A stretch of DNA of 64,000 nucleotides from JBGMEA01 sp963674555. GTDB lineage: Bacteria > Bacillota > Clostridia > Eubacteriales > Anaerofustaceae. The position numbers and the translations under genes were made by a program. The notes below the pieces were generated by a model. That model did not search any database. It saw nothing but the letters and a program-made list of their open reading frames with translations, and was not told the origin of the DNA. Where the stretch lies: positions 930,001-994,000 of the forward strand of contig OY771429.1 in assembly GCA_963674555.1 (NCBI GenBank), written 5' to 3'. Shown piece by piece: positions 25,428 through 34,050 of this stretch (position 1 is its first letter; the number at the start of each line of letters is the position of its first letter).

Positions 25428-26615
25428 ATGAGCGTTGAGCGTTGGCAAAATAGCGTGAAATTTATAATACGACGTTTTTTCGCATATAAATTCAATGTAA
25501 CGTATATCTACGAAAATATCGATCCCAATATCGCTGCGCCGTATTTGGTGATCGGAAACCATGTAACTACATACGATCCTTTCTTTCTGAGTTTGGGTTT
25601 AAAAGAAGCCGTGCGTTTTGTGACGAGCGATCTGTATTTCAGAAACCCCATCATTTCGTATTTCGCAAAGAAAGTCGGTTGTATTCCGAAAGCAAAATTC
25701 GTAACTGATGTATCGATCGTGCGCACCTTATTGCAATGCAAAAAACAAAATGAGTCTATCGGTATTTACCCCGAAGGGTATCGGGATTGGGACGGCACGA
25801 CGGATAATTTCGCGCCTTCTACCGCAAAACTCATTAAAATATTAAAGATCCCTGTTGTCGCAGTCGTTACCAAGGGCGGTTATCTCGCGATGCCCAGATG
25901 GTCATCGTTTCGTCGAAAAGGTAAGATCTTTTTACAATATAAAAAGATCCTGACTGAAGAACAAATTACGGACTTAACATGGGAAGAGATCCATCAAATT
26001 ATAACTGATGCGCTTTATCACAGCGACAATGAATGGAACAGGAAAGAAATGCTTCCTTATGTGGGAAAAAGAATGGCCGAAACTTTGGAGCGAATGCTTT
26101 ACTGTTGTCCGAATTGCGAAAGCTTTGAATCGTTGAGCTCGGAAGGTGATCGATTAAAATGCAATGTTTGCGGTTATGAGGTCAAATACGACAAATACGG
26201 ATTCTTTACCGCGTCGAAAGACAAAACGTTGTATTACGATGATCCTTATGATTGGAAAATATACTGTGAAGAAGAGTTAAAAAAATATATTGCGGAAAGA
26301 AAAGATGCTGCAATATTGTTTGAAAGGATAGTACGCTTACGCCGCGAAAAAAATAGAGGTTCGCTATTTCGAACCTTTGACAAAGGCAGGATGATGATCT
26401 ATAAAGACAGAATAGAATTTTTGGGTAAGAAGCATACAGTCATTTTTATGTTAGATCGCATAACGGGATTGAACAGTACAAAGAAAAATATGATCGACTT
26501 TTATTACGAAAATGTCAAGTACCGTATCGATCCGCAAAACTTAAAAGTTTCGGGACTTCTTTGGGAAACTTGTTATAAGATCTTAACACAGAAAGATCAA
26601 GTGGAAGTTTGCTGA
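25428..26615 (+). CDS. PlsC-type acyltransferase with zinc ribbon
   Basis: A 395-residue membrane-associated acyltransferase. The catalytic H-x4-D is in GNHVTTYDPF, and the substrate motif is GIYPEGYRDWDG, typical of 1-acyl-glycerol-3-phosphate acyltransferases. Unlike plain PlsC (about 240 residues) it has a C-terminal extension holding a zinc ribbon (CCPNC ... CNVCGY, residues about 224-250) and a further domain of about 130 residues. AAAGGA precedes ATG 25428. It overlaps the converging cbiO by 19 bp. Substrate unknown; phospholipid or cell-wall lipid acylation is likely. Confidence 0.85.
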   Translation: MSVERWQNSVKFIIRRFFAYKFNVTYIYENIDPNIAAPYLVIGNHVTTYDPFFLSLGLKEAVRFVTSDLYFRNPIISYFAKKVGCIPKAKFVTDVSIVRTLLQCKKQNESIGIYPEGYRDWDGTTDNFAPSTAKLIKILKIPVVAVVTKGGYLAMPRWSSFRRKGKIFLQYKKILTEEQITDLTWEEIHQIITDALYHSDNEWNRKEMLPYVGKRMAETLERMLYCCPNCESFESLSSEGDRLKCNVCGYEVKYDKYGFFTASKDKTLYYDDPYDWKIYCEEELKKYIAERKDAAILFERIVRLRREKNRGSLFRTFDKGRMMIYKDRIEFLGKKHTVIFMLDRITGLNSTKKNMIDFYYENVKYRIDPQNLKVSGLLWETCYKILTQKDQVEVC

Positions 26616-27367
26616 TCCGTCGCATTGTGAATAAGCGTTTTTTCATTGCATTCCTGACAACAAAACGGAAGTTCCAATCCGCTTTCGCTCATCAATTTTT
26701 CATCGGTTAAGATATCTTTCGCAATCCCGTCAGCGAATATAACGCCTTCTTTTAATACGATAACGCGGTCACACAATTCCAATGCCATATCCATATCATG
26801 TGTAGCAATGACTTTCGTGAGTGAAAGCGTACGAAGCGTCGATAAAAGCGCCCTTCTGGCTTTAGGGTCCAAAAAGGATGACGGTTCATCCAATAAAAGA
26901 ACAGACGGATACATCGAAAGCACACAGGCTATCGCGACACTGCGTTTCTCGCCGCCTGACAGTTTATGTGGCGAACGATCTTGTAAATGCTCGATATTCA
27001 ATTCTTTCAACGCTTTTTCGACTCTTATTTTTACTTCATTTTCCGGGATATCGTAGTTCCTCGGACCGAATGCGATATCATCGTATACGCGCGTCATAAA
27101 TAAAAGATCATCGGGGTTTTGAAAAACGATACCGATCTTTGCGCGTATTTCGCTGATATTTTTTTTATTGACTTCAATACCGTCAAGACTGATCGTTCCG
27201 CTGCTCGGCGTGATCACGCCGACCATTGAGAGCAGCAACGAAGATTTCCCCGCTCCGTTTGCGCCCACGATCGCGACAGTCTCCCCGTCATTGATCGTAA
27301 GGTTCAGTTCTGAGACGGCGACTTTTCCGTCAGGATATGTTATCGTTAAATCTTTTATCTGGATCAA
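26597..27367 (-). CDS. cbiO: Cobalt/nickel ECF transporter ATPase
   Basis: A 256-residue ECF-type ATPase. Walker A is GANGAGKSSLL, the Q-loop is VFQNPDDLLFM, the signature is LSGGEKRSVAIACVLSMYPSVLLLDEPSSFLD, and the switch His is in ATHDMDMAL. The tail is Cys-rich (PFCCQEC). The start codon is TTG at 27367 with GGAGG upstream. It follows cbiQ on the same strand. With cbiQ and the separately transcribed cbiM it would import Co2+ or Ni2+. Confidence 0.9.
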   Translation of the reverse strand: MIQIKDLTITYPDGKVAVSELNLTINDGETVAIVGANGAGKSSLLLSMVGVITPSSGTISLDGIEVNKKNISEIRAKIGIVFQNPDDLLFMTRVYDDIAFGPRNYDIPENEVKIRVEKALKELNIEHLQDRSPHKLSGGEKRSVAIACVLSMYPSVLLLDEPSSFLDPKARRALLSTLRTLSLTKVIATHDMDMALELCDRVIVLKEGVIFADGIAKDILTDEKLMSESGLELPFCCQECNEKTLIHNATDQQTST

Positions 27368-27388
27368 TTGTTTTTTGCCTCCGTCATG

Positions 27389-28186
27389 TTATAAAACGCG
27401 TCCGATAAACGCATAGATATCTATAAAGCGTAGCGTAATCATAAGTATGCTGATAACAGCTAAGTATAAATAATCTTTTCGCACAGCTTTTTTTGCTGAA
27501 GAATAGTGAAAAGTTCCGTTGAAACCGCGGCATTTCATCGCAAAGTAAACCCTTTCGGCGCGGTCGATACTCCTAAGTATAAGCTGTCCGACAAACGAGC
27601 CCATATCTTTCATACGGATGCCTTTTTGCTTGGGCGAGCGAAGAATATAGGCGGTATACATCGTACCGGCTTCCTGTAAAAGCACTGTGATATAACGGTA
27701 CGTCATCGTCAGTTGCATGATAAAGATTGAAGGGATCTTCATGCGGACCAGTTGATACGAAATATCGGTAAGCGAAGTTGTCGCTATCAATATCATTACG
27801 GCCGAAACGCATAAAAGTGTTTTTAAAATAATAACGGCAAAAGAGATCATACCGTATGTGACCGTAAAACCGTAAAACAAAAATGCGCCTGCACGATCAA
27901 AAAAGATATTGGACACACCTGCCAAGAACGAAAACGGTAAAGCGATCAAAAGTCTTTTTAACAGCAATCCGTAAGGAATGTCCGCAAGCGCTATCAAAAC
28001 GACAGCATAAAAAATATACGGTATCAATCTTCCTAACGCGTAGCGGTTGAAAGATATCACCATAACCAAATAGATGAATGTCGTTATGATCTTAACGCCG
28101 GGATGCAGTGCATGGATAACGGTATCGTTATTTTCAAGGTCTTCAAGACTGTTGATACCCATCGCGGCATTCTTGATATTCGCCAT
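27389..28186 (-). CDS. cbiQ: Cobalt/nickel ECF transporter transmembrane protein
   Basis: A 265-residue EcfT/CbiQ membrane coupling subunit with about five membrane helices and the coupling-helix motif RSPKQKGIRMKDMGSFVGQLILRSIDRAERVYFAMKCRGF, which contacts the ATPase. GGAGAG lies before ATG 28186. It directly precedes cbiO. cbiM lies upstream but is separated by a lipoprotein gene and a terminator. Confidence 0.9.
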   Translation of the reverse strand: MANIKNAAMGINSLEDLENNDTVIHALHPGVKIITTFIYLVMVISFNRYALGRLIPYIFYAVVLIALADIPYGLLLKRLLIALPFSFLAGVSNIFFDRAGAFLFYGFTVTYGMISFAVIILKTLLCVSAVMILIATTSLTDISYQLVRMKIPSIFIMQLTMTYRYITVLLQEAGTMYTAYILRSPKQKGIRMKDMGSFVGQLILRSIDRAERVYFAMKCRGFNGTFHYSSAKKAVRKDYLYLAVISILMITLRFIDIYAFIGRVL

Positions 28187-28302
28187 CGTTCTCTCCGTTT
28201 ATATGTTTCTGTAATAAAGTATAGCACGTATACAGGCATAATCTATCTAAAAAGCTTATGAATTCTCAAATTTGATAATGCTTTTCCTAAGTCAAATCAG
28301 TC

Positions 28303-29301
28303 TCAGGGCTCCGTATAATGCGTTTCTCCGTTTGCATATTCTGTCAAAACACCGCCGCCTGCTTCAAAAGTCACAGTCTTATATAGAGAACCGTCTTCAT
28401 TATAATATGTCCACACGCCTACGAAATTATCATTCTCAAATGCGCCTTCTTCTTTCACTTGCCCGTTCGCGTAATATATTTTTGAATCCCCATCGATCTT
28501 ACCATCAACCACAGTTTGGTAGAGCATTAATGAACCGTCATCAAAATAATATTTTTGCTCATTGTAAGTTTTACCGTCTTTTTCAGAATACAGATACAAT
28601 AAAGTCAATATTTGGTTGGTATATTCCGATTCAGCCTTAAGTTGACCATTTTCATAATAATCAAAATTTGCATAATTTATATTCCCGTACATATTCAATC
28701 CGTGCGATTCGCCTTCAAGCGATTGGGTGATAGAACTGACTGCACCGTCTTGATCGAATAATATTTCGATCGAATACTTCACAAACGTATTCTCCACAAA
28801 GATCCTCGTGACCGCATTGCTCCCCGAGGTTCCCGTCATAGTATTATCAAGTGAGCCTGTTCTTTCAATTATAATAATATAATCCTGATTGATATTCGTC
28901 GTATATCCGTTTTCAAACGATAGGATATATACATAAGTGATACGCTCACCTTCAACATATATGTTCCATCCGATATTGTTTTCGTTTGCATCGAAATATT
29001 CCCGTTTGATCAAATTACCGTCCAAATCATACTCTTCGATAAGTTCAAAAATACTGTAATCATATACATCCGACCAGTTGAACAGATCCTTCATCAGTTT
29101 TGCGTTCGACTCATCAGAACGTAGTTTGATGATATCAGTTTCCGTAGCGGTTAATTCGATAGGGACATGTGCGATCTGCGTATCATCTTTACCCAGTTCT
29201 ATAAAGAGTTCATCCATAATATCTTCGGGTTCCTTTTCGCCGCAACCGAAAGAAAATATCATCAAAAGCAACGTAAGAAAGATCAAAACAAACTTTTTCA
29301 T
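28303..29301 (-). CDS. MORN-repeat lipoprotein
   Basis: A 332-residue lipoprotein: signal peptide with lipobox FSFGC (Cys at about 20). The C-terminal third contains at least three MORN_2-type repeats (for example YYENGQLKAE, YYANGQVKEEGAF, YYNEDGSLYKTVTF). MORN_2 repeats are common in secreted proteins with unclear roles. It lies between cbiM and cbiQ on the same strand, 116 bp before cbiQ and after the cbiM terminator, so it may be unrelated to metal transport. GGAG precedes ATG 29301. Confidence 0.8.
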   Translation of the reverse strand: MKKFVLIFLTLLLMIFSFGCGEKEPEDIMDELFIELGKDDTQIAHVPIELTATETDIIKLRSDESNAKLMKDLFNWSDVYDYSIFELIEEYDLDGNLIKREYFDANENNIGWNIYVEGERITYVYILSFENGYTTNINQDYIIIIERTGSLDNTMTGTSGSNAVTRIFVENTFVKYSIEILFDQDGAVSSITQSLEGESHGLNMYGNINYANFDYYENGQLKAESEYTNQILTLLYLYSEKDGKTYNEQKYYFDDGSLMLYQTVVDGKIDGDSKIYYANGQVKEEGAFENDNFVGVWTYYNEDGSLYKTVTFEAGGGVLTEYANGETHYTEP

Positions 29302-29380
29302 AGCAAATACTCCGATCGAATAAATTCTGTTTATATTTTATCATATGTTTCACAAAATTTTCAATTTATTCGATCAAAAC

Positions 29381-29408
29381 AAAAGGCGCTCAAACGAGCG
29401 CCTTTTTT
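29381..29408. terminator. Terminator after cbiM
   Basis: AAAAGGCGCTC pairs with GAGCGCCTTTT around loop AAAC, with A/T runs on both sides. It separates cbiM from the MORN lipoprotein gene. Confidence 0.9.
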
Positions 29409-29419
29409 ATTATTTTATT

Positions 29420-30421
29420 TTAAGATTGCCGTTTTCGTTTCTTGACTCTTGATATGATAAAGCCTGTAGCTCCCGCTAAAATCAGAGTCATAAGCCCACC
29501 GACGATACCGGATGTCGATGTCCCCGTTCCCGTATCGTTTTCGCCGAAACTGTAATCAGGCAGTATTGCAATATCCTCTTGCAACTCACCGCTTCCCTGG
29601 TGTACTTCACTGTCGTTCTCGATATCGGACGTGCCCGCTGTTTTCTCGATAGCCCATTCAAGTCCGTCGGGATAAGCCGAAGCGAATAAAGACAGACCGC
29701 CGCCTATCACCACCGTCGCAATAATAAATACAGTTGCGACTTTTTTGACCGATACATCGCGCAGTTTCTGATTATTAAGCGCGCCCGTTAATATCTCGGG
29801 TCTCGCTTTAAAAACAAATATCAAAATACCCGCTGTGATGATACCTTCGACCAATCCGATAGCTAAATGTATCGGTTGCATAAACAACACAAATGTATTG
29901 AAAGGTAAAACAGTTATCCCCGAAACCACTGTTTGTAGCACCACGCCGAACGCGCCCAATTGCAAAGCTACGACAACTGTCAGTATGGAAGCCGTCAGTA
30001 TTCTTTTCGCATTGAACCCTTTCTTGATGATCGGTTTGAATATTAATGGATATGCCACAAAGCACGCCATAAATCCCATATTAAAGATATTGCATCCCAA
30101 TGCCAATAATCCGCCGTCCGCAAAGAACAATGCCTGTATGATCAGCACAGCGGATAATGTCAGGAATGCGGGGAACGGACCGAGCAATGCAGCAAGCAAG
30201 ATCCCTCCTCCGATGTGACCGCTGGAACCTGTTCCGGGAATGGTGAAATTGATCATTTGCGCCGCAAACACGAACGCCCCCATGATCCCCATAAGCGGTA
30301 CTTTTTTTTCATCCATCTCATCTTTTGTTATTTTTTTTATCGAATATCCGATCGTTCCCGTACTGACAGCCAGCATAACACCGCCGACAACAGGGGAAAC
30401 GAGCGCATCTGCCATATGCAT
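29420..30421 (-). CDS. cbiM: Cobalt/nickel ECF substrate-specificity protein (CbiM with CbiN-like PDGLE domain)
   Basis: A 333-residue S-component. The N-terminus MHMADALVSPVVG supplies the family's metal-binding His residues, and GTGSSGHIGGGIL and FADGGLLALGCNIFNMGF are typical CbiM/NikM segments. After about residue 230 it continues into a CbiN/NikN-like domain (FASAYPDGLEW), an extracytoplasmic linker rich in Ser, Gly and Thr, and a final membrane helix with a basic tail. So CbiM and CbiN are fused. GGAGG lies 7 nt before ATG 30421. It has its own promoter and a structured leader. Cobalt and nickel cannot be told apart from sequence. Confidence 0.9.
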   Translation of the reverse strand: MHMADALVSPVVGGVMLAVSTGTIGYSIKKITKDEMDEKKVPLMGIMGAFVFAAQMINFTIPGTGSSGHIGGGILLAALLGPFPAFLTLSAVLIIQALFFADGGLLALGCNIFNMGFMACFVAYPLIFKPIIKKGFNAKRILTASILTVVVALQLGAFGVVLQTVVSGITVLPFNTFVLFMQPIHLAIGLVEGIITAGILIFVFKARPEILTGALNNQKLRDVSVKKVATVFIIATVVIGGGLSLFASAYPDGLEWAIEKTAGTSDIENDSEVHQGSGELQEDIAILPDYSFGENDTGTGTSTSGIVGGLMTLILAGATGFIISRVKKRKRQS

Positions 30422-30427
30422 AGCGCA

Positions 30428-30582
30428 ACCTCCGAAATAATATAAATAAACAGAAAATAAAAAATGCCAAAAACACCGACGTACTATTTGTTACTTCGTG
30501 TTACAAATGACGTCACTGCCTTCATGGCAATCTTTAGATCCGTACAAGTTACTCTAAAATATCTTCTGATATTTAAACGTAA
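30428..30582 (-). promoter_or_regulatory. Structured cbiM leader, riboswitch candidate
   Basis: About 155 nt between the cbiM start site and its ribosome-binding site (GGAGG at 30428-30432). It can form AAATATC/GATATTT, then TTTAGA/TCTAAA around a 14-nt loop, and a longer nested stem in which GACGT pairs with ACGTC enclosing ATTTGT/ACAAAT and a small loop. It lacks the cobalamin-riboswitch B12 box, and I do not recognise the NiCo riboswitch consensus. Its role in metal sensing is inferred from position only. Confidence 0.4.
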
Positions 30583-30586
30583 AAAG

Positions 30587-30616
30587 AGTATAGCATATGC
30601 AACGTATGAAGTCAAC
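30587..30616 (-). promoter_or_regulatory. cbiM promoter
   Basis: Minus strand TTGACT, 17 nt, TATACT, reading toward cbiM and giving a leader of about 160 nt. Confidence 0.75.
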
Positions 30617-30652
30617 TCGGAACGATTACAATAGTTGATTGATTATCTAATA

Positions 30653-30679
30653 AAAAACTGCCGCATATGCGGCAGTTTT
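30653..30679. terminator. Intrinsic terminator
   Basis: AAAACTGCCGCATATGCGGCAGTTTT has a near-perfect stem and ends the VanY gene (minus strand). Confidence 0.85.
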
Positions 30680-30682
30680 AAT

Positions 30683-31690
30683 TTATCTCGGTATCGATAA
30701 AAATTCATCTAAAGTTTCCATACCGCTTTCGTGATAAGCCGTCGCAAGCTCCACGCCGATATAGCGGTAATGCCAAGGCTCAAAATAATATCCTGTGATA
30801 TCCGTCGATCCGTTCGGGTAACGCAATACGAATCCGTATTTGTAACTGTTCTCTTGTAGCCATAGGTATTCGTCATCATCTTCCATTCCGGTCGATAGTC
30901 CGTATCCCGCGGCTGCCCACGTAAGGTCCACAGCTCTGCCTGTTTGGTGTTCACTGTAGCCCGGCTTTGCCGTATCTTGCTGATCGGGACCTAATCTCGA
31001 TACCGCGCCGTTATATAAGCTGAGCTGCTGCCCGTAAGAACGATAATCAGATGCGATCGAGAAATGATATCCCGCATCATCGGCCGCATCGATGAGTTCG
31101 ATCAAAGCATGTCCCGCATCTTCTTCCATACCGTAATACATGGAATTCGGACCGAAATCGGAAGGAACACCCGTAAACGTGTTGACCAAGATCGCTATAT
31201 TCTCAGGGTCGACATCTTGTTGTATCACGTTATACGAAAAAGTCTTCTCTAGTCCGCAAAATAAAACAGAGATATCGGTCGATACGTTATCGATATCGGT
31301 ATCATGGAAATTGATCGTGTTTTGTCGCAAAATCGAAATTGATTTATTTTCAAGCACAAGTTCGTCGGTGTCAACATCCGTGACGATAACGCTTGTTAAT
31401 TGACCCGCGCTGTCAAGTCCGATCAATTCCACCCAGTATGTCACCGCGGATCCCGCGATGGCCGTATCTGTTTCGTTCGTAGCGTGAAATATCACGTTTT
31501 CGACCAAAGCAATCTCCAAAGTGTTCTCTGTAATATACGTTTGAACAGCGGAATAATCTGGCGCGACTACTGTGATATCCGCGTCATCTTGTGCCATAAA
31601 TGTCTTTATCCCAAAATAACCGCCTCCCGTTAGAACAATTACGATCAGAACGATTTTTATGATTAAAGTTAATTTTTTGTTTTTGTTCAT
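30683..31690 (-). CDS. VanY-family D-alanyl-D-alanine carboxypeptidase
   Basis: A 335-residue membrane-anchored peptidase: TM helix 10-29, then an extracytoplasmic region whose C-terminal part is a VanY (M15) domain. The catalytic and zinc residues are all present: SDYRSYGQQLSLYNG with Arg217, SEHQTGRAVDLT with His248 and Asp255, and EPWHYRYIG with Glu304 and His307. It should trim the terminal D-alanine from peptidoglycan stem peptides. The N-terminal 180 residues carry an Ig-like region. Compare the homologue at 45058-46056, which has lost key residues. GAGG precedes ATG 31690. Confidence 0.93.
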   Translation of the reverse strand: MNKNKKLTLIIKIVLIVIVLTGGGYFGIKTFMAQDDADITVVAPDYSAVQTYITENTLEIALVENVIFHATNETDTAIAGSAVTYWVELIGLDSAGQLTSVIVTDVDTDELVLENKSISILRQNTINFHDTDIDNVSTDISVLFCGLEKTFSYNVIQQDVDPENIAILVNTFTGVPSDFGPNSMYYGMEEDAGHALIELIDAADDAGYHFSIASDYRSYGQQLSLYNGAVSRLGPDQQDTAKPGYSEHQTGRAVDLTWAAAGYGLSTGMEDDDEYLWLQENSYKYGFVLRYPNGSTDITGYYFEPWHYRYIGVELATAYHESGMETLDEFLSIPR

Positions 31691-31752
31691 TCAGTCAATC
31701 CTCATTGATCCTCATTATGAATATATGGTAATAAATTGAGGTAATTCCGGCT

Positions 31753-32310
31753 TTAACAACGATAAGAATGTATGATGCAAATGATTTCGTCAACAGCGCG
31801 ATCCAGATCATCATTCACAACGACATGGTCGTAATCTTTTTTTCGCTCGATCTCGCTGAGTGCGCTTTCAAAACGAAGTTTTATCTGTTCTTCCGTTTCG
31901 GTGCTGCGATCTTTTAATCTCTGGCTTAAGGCTTCCAAAGAAGGCGGCATGATAAATATCAAAACGGTATCGGGCAGATTGTTTTTAATTTGCATCGCCC
32001 CGTTCATTTCTATCTCCAAGATCACGTCATATCCTTCGGACAACATCTTTTCGACAGGCGATTTTAAAGTGCCGTATGTATTTTCATAGATCTGCGCATA
32101 TTCGTAAAAATCATGATTTTCAATTTTTTCCGCAAATTCCTCATGTGTCAAAAAATAGTACGACTCTCCATCCACCTCCCCAATGCGGGGGCTTCTGGTC
32201 GTAGCAGAGACCGCTAATTGGATAGACGGATCTTGTTTGACGATTTGCTTACATATCGTACTCTTACCGCTCGCGGAAGGCCCGGAGACAACGAATAGAT
32301 TCCCTTGCAT
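31753..32310 (-). CDS. gmk: Guanylate kinase
   Basis: A 185-residue kinase converting GMP to GDP. P-loop SGPSASGKSTI, then SATTRSPRIGEVDGESYYFLTHEEF and the NMP-binding YAQIYENTYGT. I prefer the ATG at 32310 because GAGG lies 5 nt upstream; an earlier ATG overlaps the yicC stop without a ribosome-binding site. It follows yicC as in many Firmicutes. rpoZ, often next, is absent here. Confidence 0.96.
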   Translation of the reverse strand: MQGNLFVVSGPSASGKSTICKQIVKQDPSIQLAVSATTRSPRIGEVDGESYYFLTHEEFAEKIENHDFYEYAQIYENTYGTLKSPVEKMLSEGYDVILEIEMNGAMQIKNNLPDTVLIFIMPPSLEALSQRLKDRSTETEEQIKLRFESALSEIERKKDYDHVVVNDDLDRAVDEIICIIHSYRC

Positions 32311-32327
32311 AATTACCTCTTGATCCA

Positions 32328-33203
32328 TCATTCGATATTCTGTATCTGCTCTCTCATCTTTTCGAGTTCACTCTTGATCTCAACTACGATCGTGCTGACA
32401 TCAAAACTGTTCGTTTTGGATGCGATGGTATTCGCTTCTCGATTGATCTCTTGGAACAAGAAATCAAGCTTCCGTCCAACCGGTTCGGTTGATTCGATTA
32501 TGGTTTTAAAATTCGCTAAATGGCTTTTTAATCTGACCAACTCTTCCGTTATATTACACTTATCCGCGTAGATCGCCATTTCAGTACACAGACGTTGCTC
32601 ATCGATAAGTCCGTCCGTATAGCTTTCAATATTTTTGCATAGTTGCTCGTAATACTTTTTCGGTATCTCTTCTGATATCTTTTCAATTTCTCCGCAATAC
32701 TTTTCGACGAGTTCGCATCGGATTATAAAATCGCCTTTTAAGGATTCCCCTTCTTGTGTACGGCTGTCATCCAACATCGATAAGGCGTTGTCGAAGACGC
32801 TTTGCAGTTTTATCCATAATTGATCGATATCGACAGCTTGGTCTTCCGTATAGATAACATCGGGGAATCGCGCGATCGAAGATATGCTCCGATCATCATC
32901 GATATCGGGAAAATGTTCGTGTATCTGATCCAGCAATCCTTTGTATCGTTCGGCAATTTCAGCGTTATATTGTAAAGAAGTCGTTTCATCTTGATAAGTT
33001 TTGATCTTAACGCCGATCTCGATTCGTCCTCTGTTGATGATCTCACTTACATATTTGCGTATCATATCTTCAAGTAAAATGTATTTGCGAGAGATCCTGA
33101 TATTAAAATCCTTATATCTGTGATTGATCGTCTTAATCTCTACCGATATTTCCGTTTGTTCGTCAACATATTCAGCCATGCCGAAACCGGTCATACTTTT
33201 CAT
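32328..33203 (-). CDS. yicC: YicC/YloC-family endoribonuclease
   Basis: A 291-residue protein of the YicC family (MKSMTGFGMAEY at the start, KTINHRYKDFNIRIS, and the C-terminal GRKLDFLFQEINREANTIASKTN). YicC-type proteins are ribonucleases. AAGGAG precedes ATG 33203. It begins a yicC-gmk operon, an arrangement conserved across Bacillota. The promoter region has TATAAT near 33235. Confidence 0.93.
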   Translation of the reverse strand: MKSMTGFGMAEYVDEQTEISVEIKTINHRYKDFNIRISRKYILLEDMIRKYVSEIINRGRIEIGVKIKTYQDETTSLQYNAEIAERYKGLLDQIHEHFPDIDDDRSISSIARFPDVIYTEDQAVDIDQLWIKLQSVFDNALSMLDDSRTQEGESLKGDFIIRCELVEKYCGEIEKISEEIPKKYYEQLCKNIESYTDGLIDEQRLCTEMAIYADKCNITEELVRLKSHLANFKTIIESTEPVGRKLDFLFQEINREANTIASKTNSFDVSTIVVEIKSELEKMREQIQNIE

Positions 33204-33346
33204 CCAAAATGACTCCTTATTATAATAATGAGATTATAGCATATATAAAGCTGATTTAACAAAACACTCTTAACAAAACTTTAAAATCATACTTTATGCT
33301 ATAATGGAAATAATATAAATTTCATTAAACGACAAAGAGGTATTCC

Positions 33347-33979
33347 ATGAACATCGAATACGGAAAAAATAATAAAGAACGTGTGCCGTATGAACATTAC
33401 AAAGCCATTTTTGCAAAAACCGATCCGAACCTTATTTCAGAAAGATGCAATCTTGCTTACGATAAAGACAATCAGTCTTTTTCGATCTGTTTGATGGGAG
33501 AATTGTACACGATCATTCATCCTTCCGCAGAGATACGTGATTCAAACGGCGATGTGTTGGAAGCGATGAACGCTTCTATTTTACTCCTTAGATATTTAAG
33601 CGAAGGCAGTTATGCAAAACCGACGGGAAAGTTGCTGACTTATCGCGATATCCCTTGGGGTGAAGTCTATTATCCGAATTTTCAAGGCAGATGCATCATC
33701 AGATTAAGTCGCACATTCGGTAATCGGATCGATGTGTTTGAAAAAGCTATGAAAAAAATCGGAGCGCAGAAGATCGACATGGGCGACAGCGCTTATAAAT
33801 TCGCGTTTATCGATAACTTATATATTTACTTCATCCTTTGGAGCGGAGATGATGAATTCCCCGCATCGGCGCAGATCCTTTTTGATGATAATATCCCATT
33901 GGCATTCACCGCTGAGGATATCGCTGTCGTCGGAGATGTCTCCATCGGCAAATTAAAACAGATCGCGGATATGCTGTAA
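33347..33979 (+). CDS. DUF3786 family protein
   Basis: A 210-residue soluble protein. Features such as NASILLLRYLSEGSYAKPTGKLLTYRDIPWGEVYYPNFQGRCIIRLSRTFG and the C-terminal FILWSGDDEFPASAQILFDDNIP identify DUF3786, a family seen mostly in anaerobes and often near corrinoid or Wood-Ljungdahl genes. No such genes are adjacent here. GAGG precedes ATG 33347. Function unknown. Confidence 0.85.
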   Translation: MNIEYGKNNKERVPYEHYKAIFAKTDPNLISERCNLAYDKDNQSFSICLMGELYTIIHPSAEIRDSNGDVLEAMNASILLLRYLSEGSYAKPTGKLLTYRDIPWGEVYYPNFQGRCIIRLSRTFGNRIDVFEKAMKKIGAQKIDMGDSAYKFAFIDNLYIYFILWSGDDEFPASAQILFDDNIPLAFTAEDIAVVGDVSIGKLKQIADML

Positions 33980-34050
33980 AACCTACGATTTTTTGCAATA
34001 ATACTTGTACATACATATTCTTTCCCAAAAATATTATTAGAGGTATATAG

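Noticed and set aside
29420..30421. Sortase-type cell-wall anchor at the CbiM C-terminus
   Set aside because: The Gly/Ser/Thr linker plus final helix and basic tail looks similar, but there is no LPxTG motif; the PDGLE domain explains it as CbiN-like.
30422..30600. Cobalamin riboswitch before cbiM
   Set aside because: No B12 box or receptor-loop pattern could be found; only an unassigned structured leader is reported.
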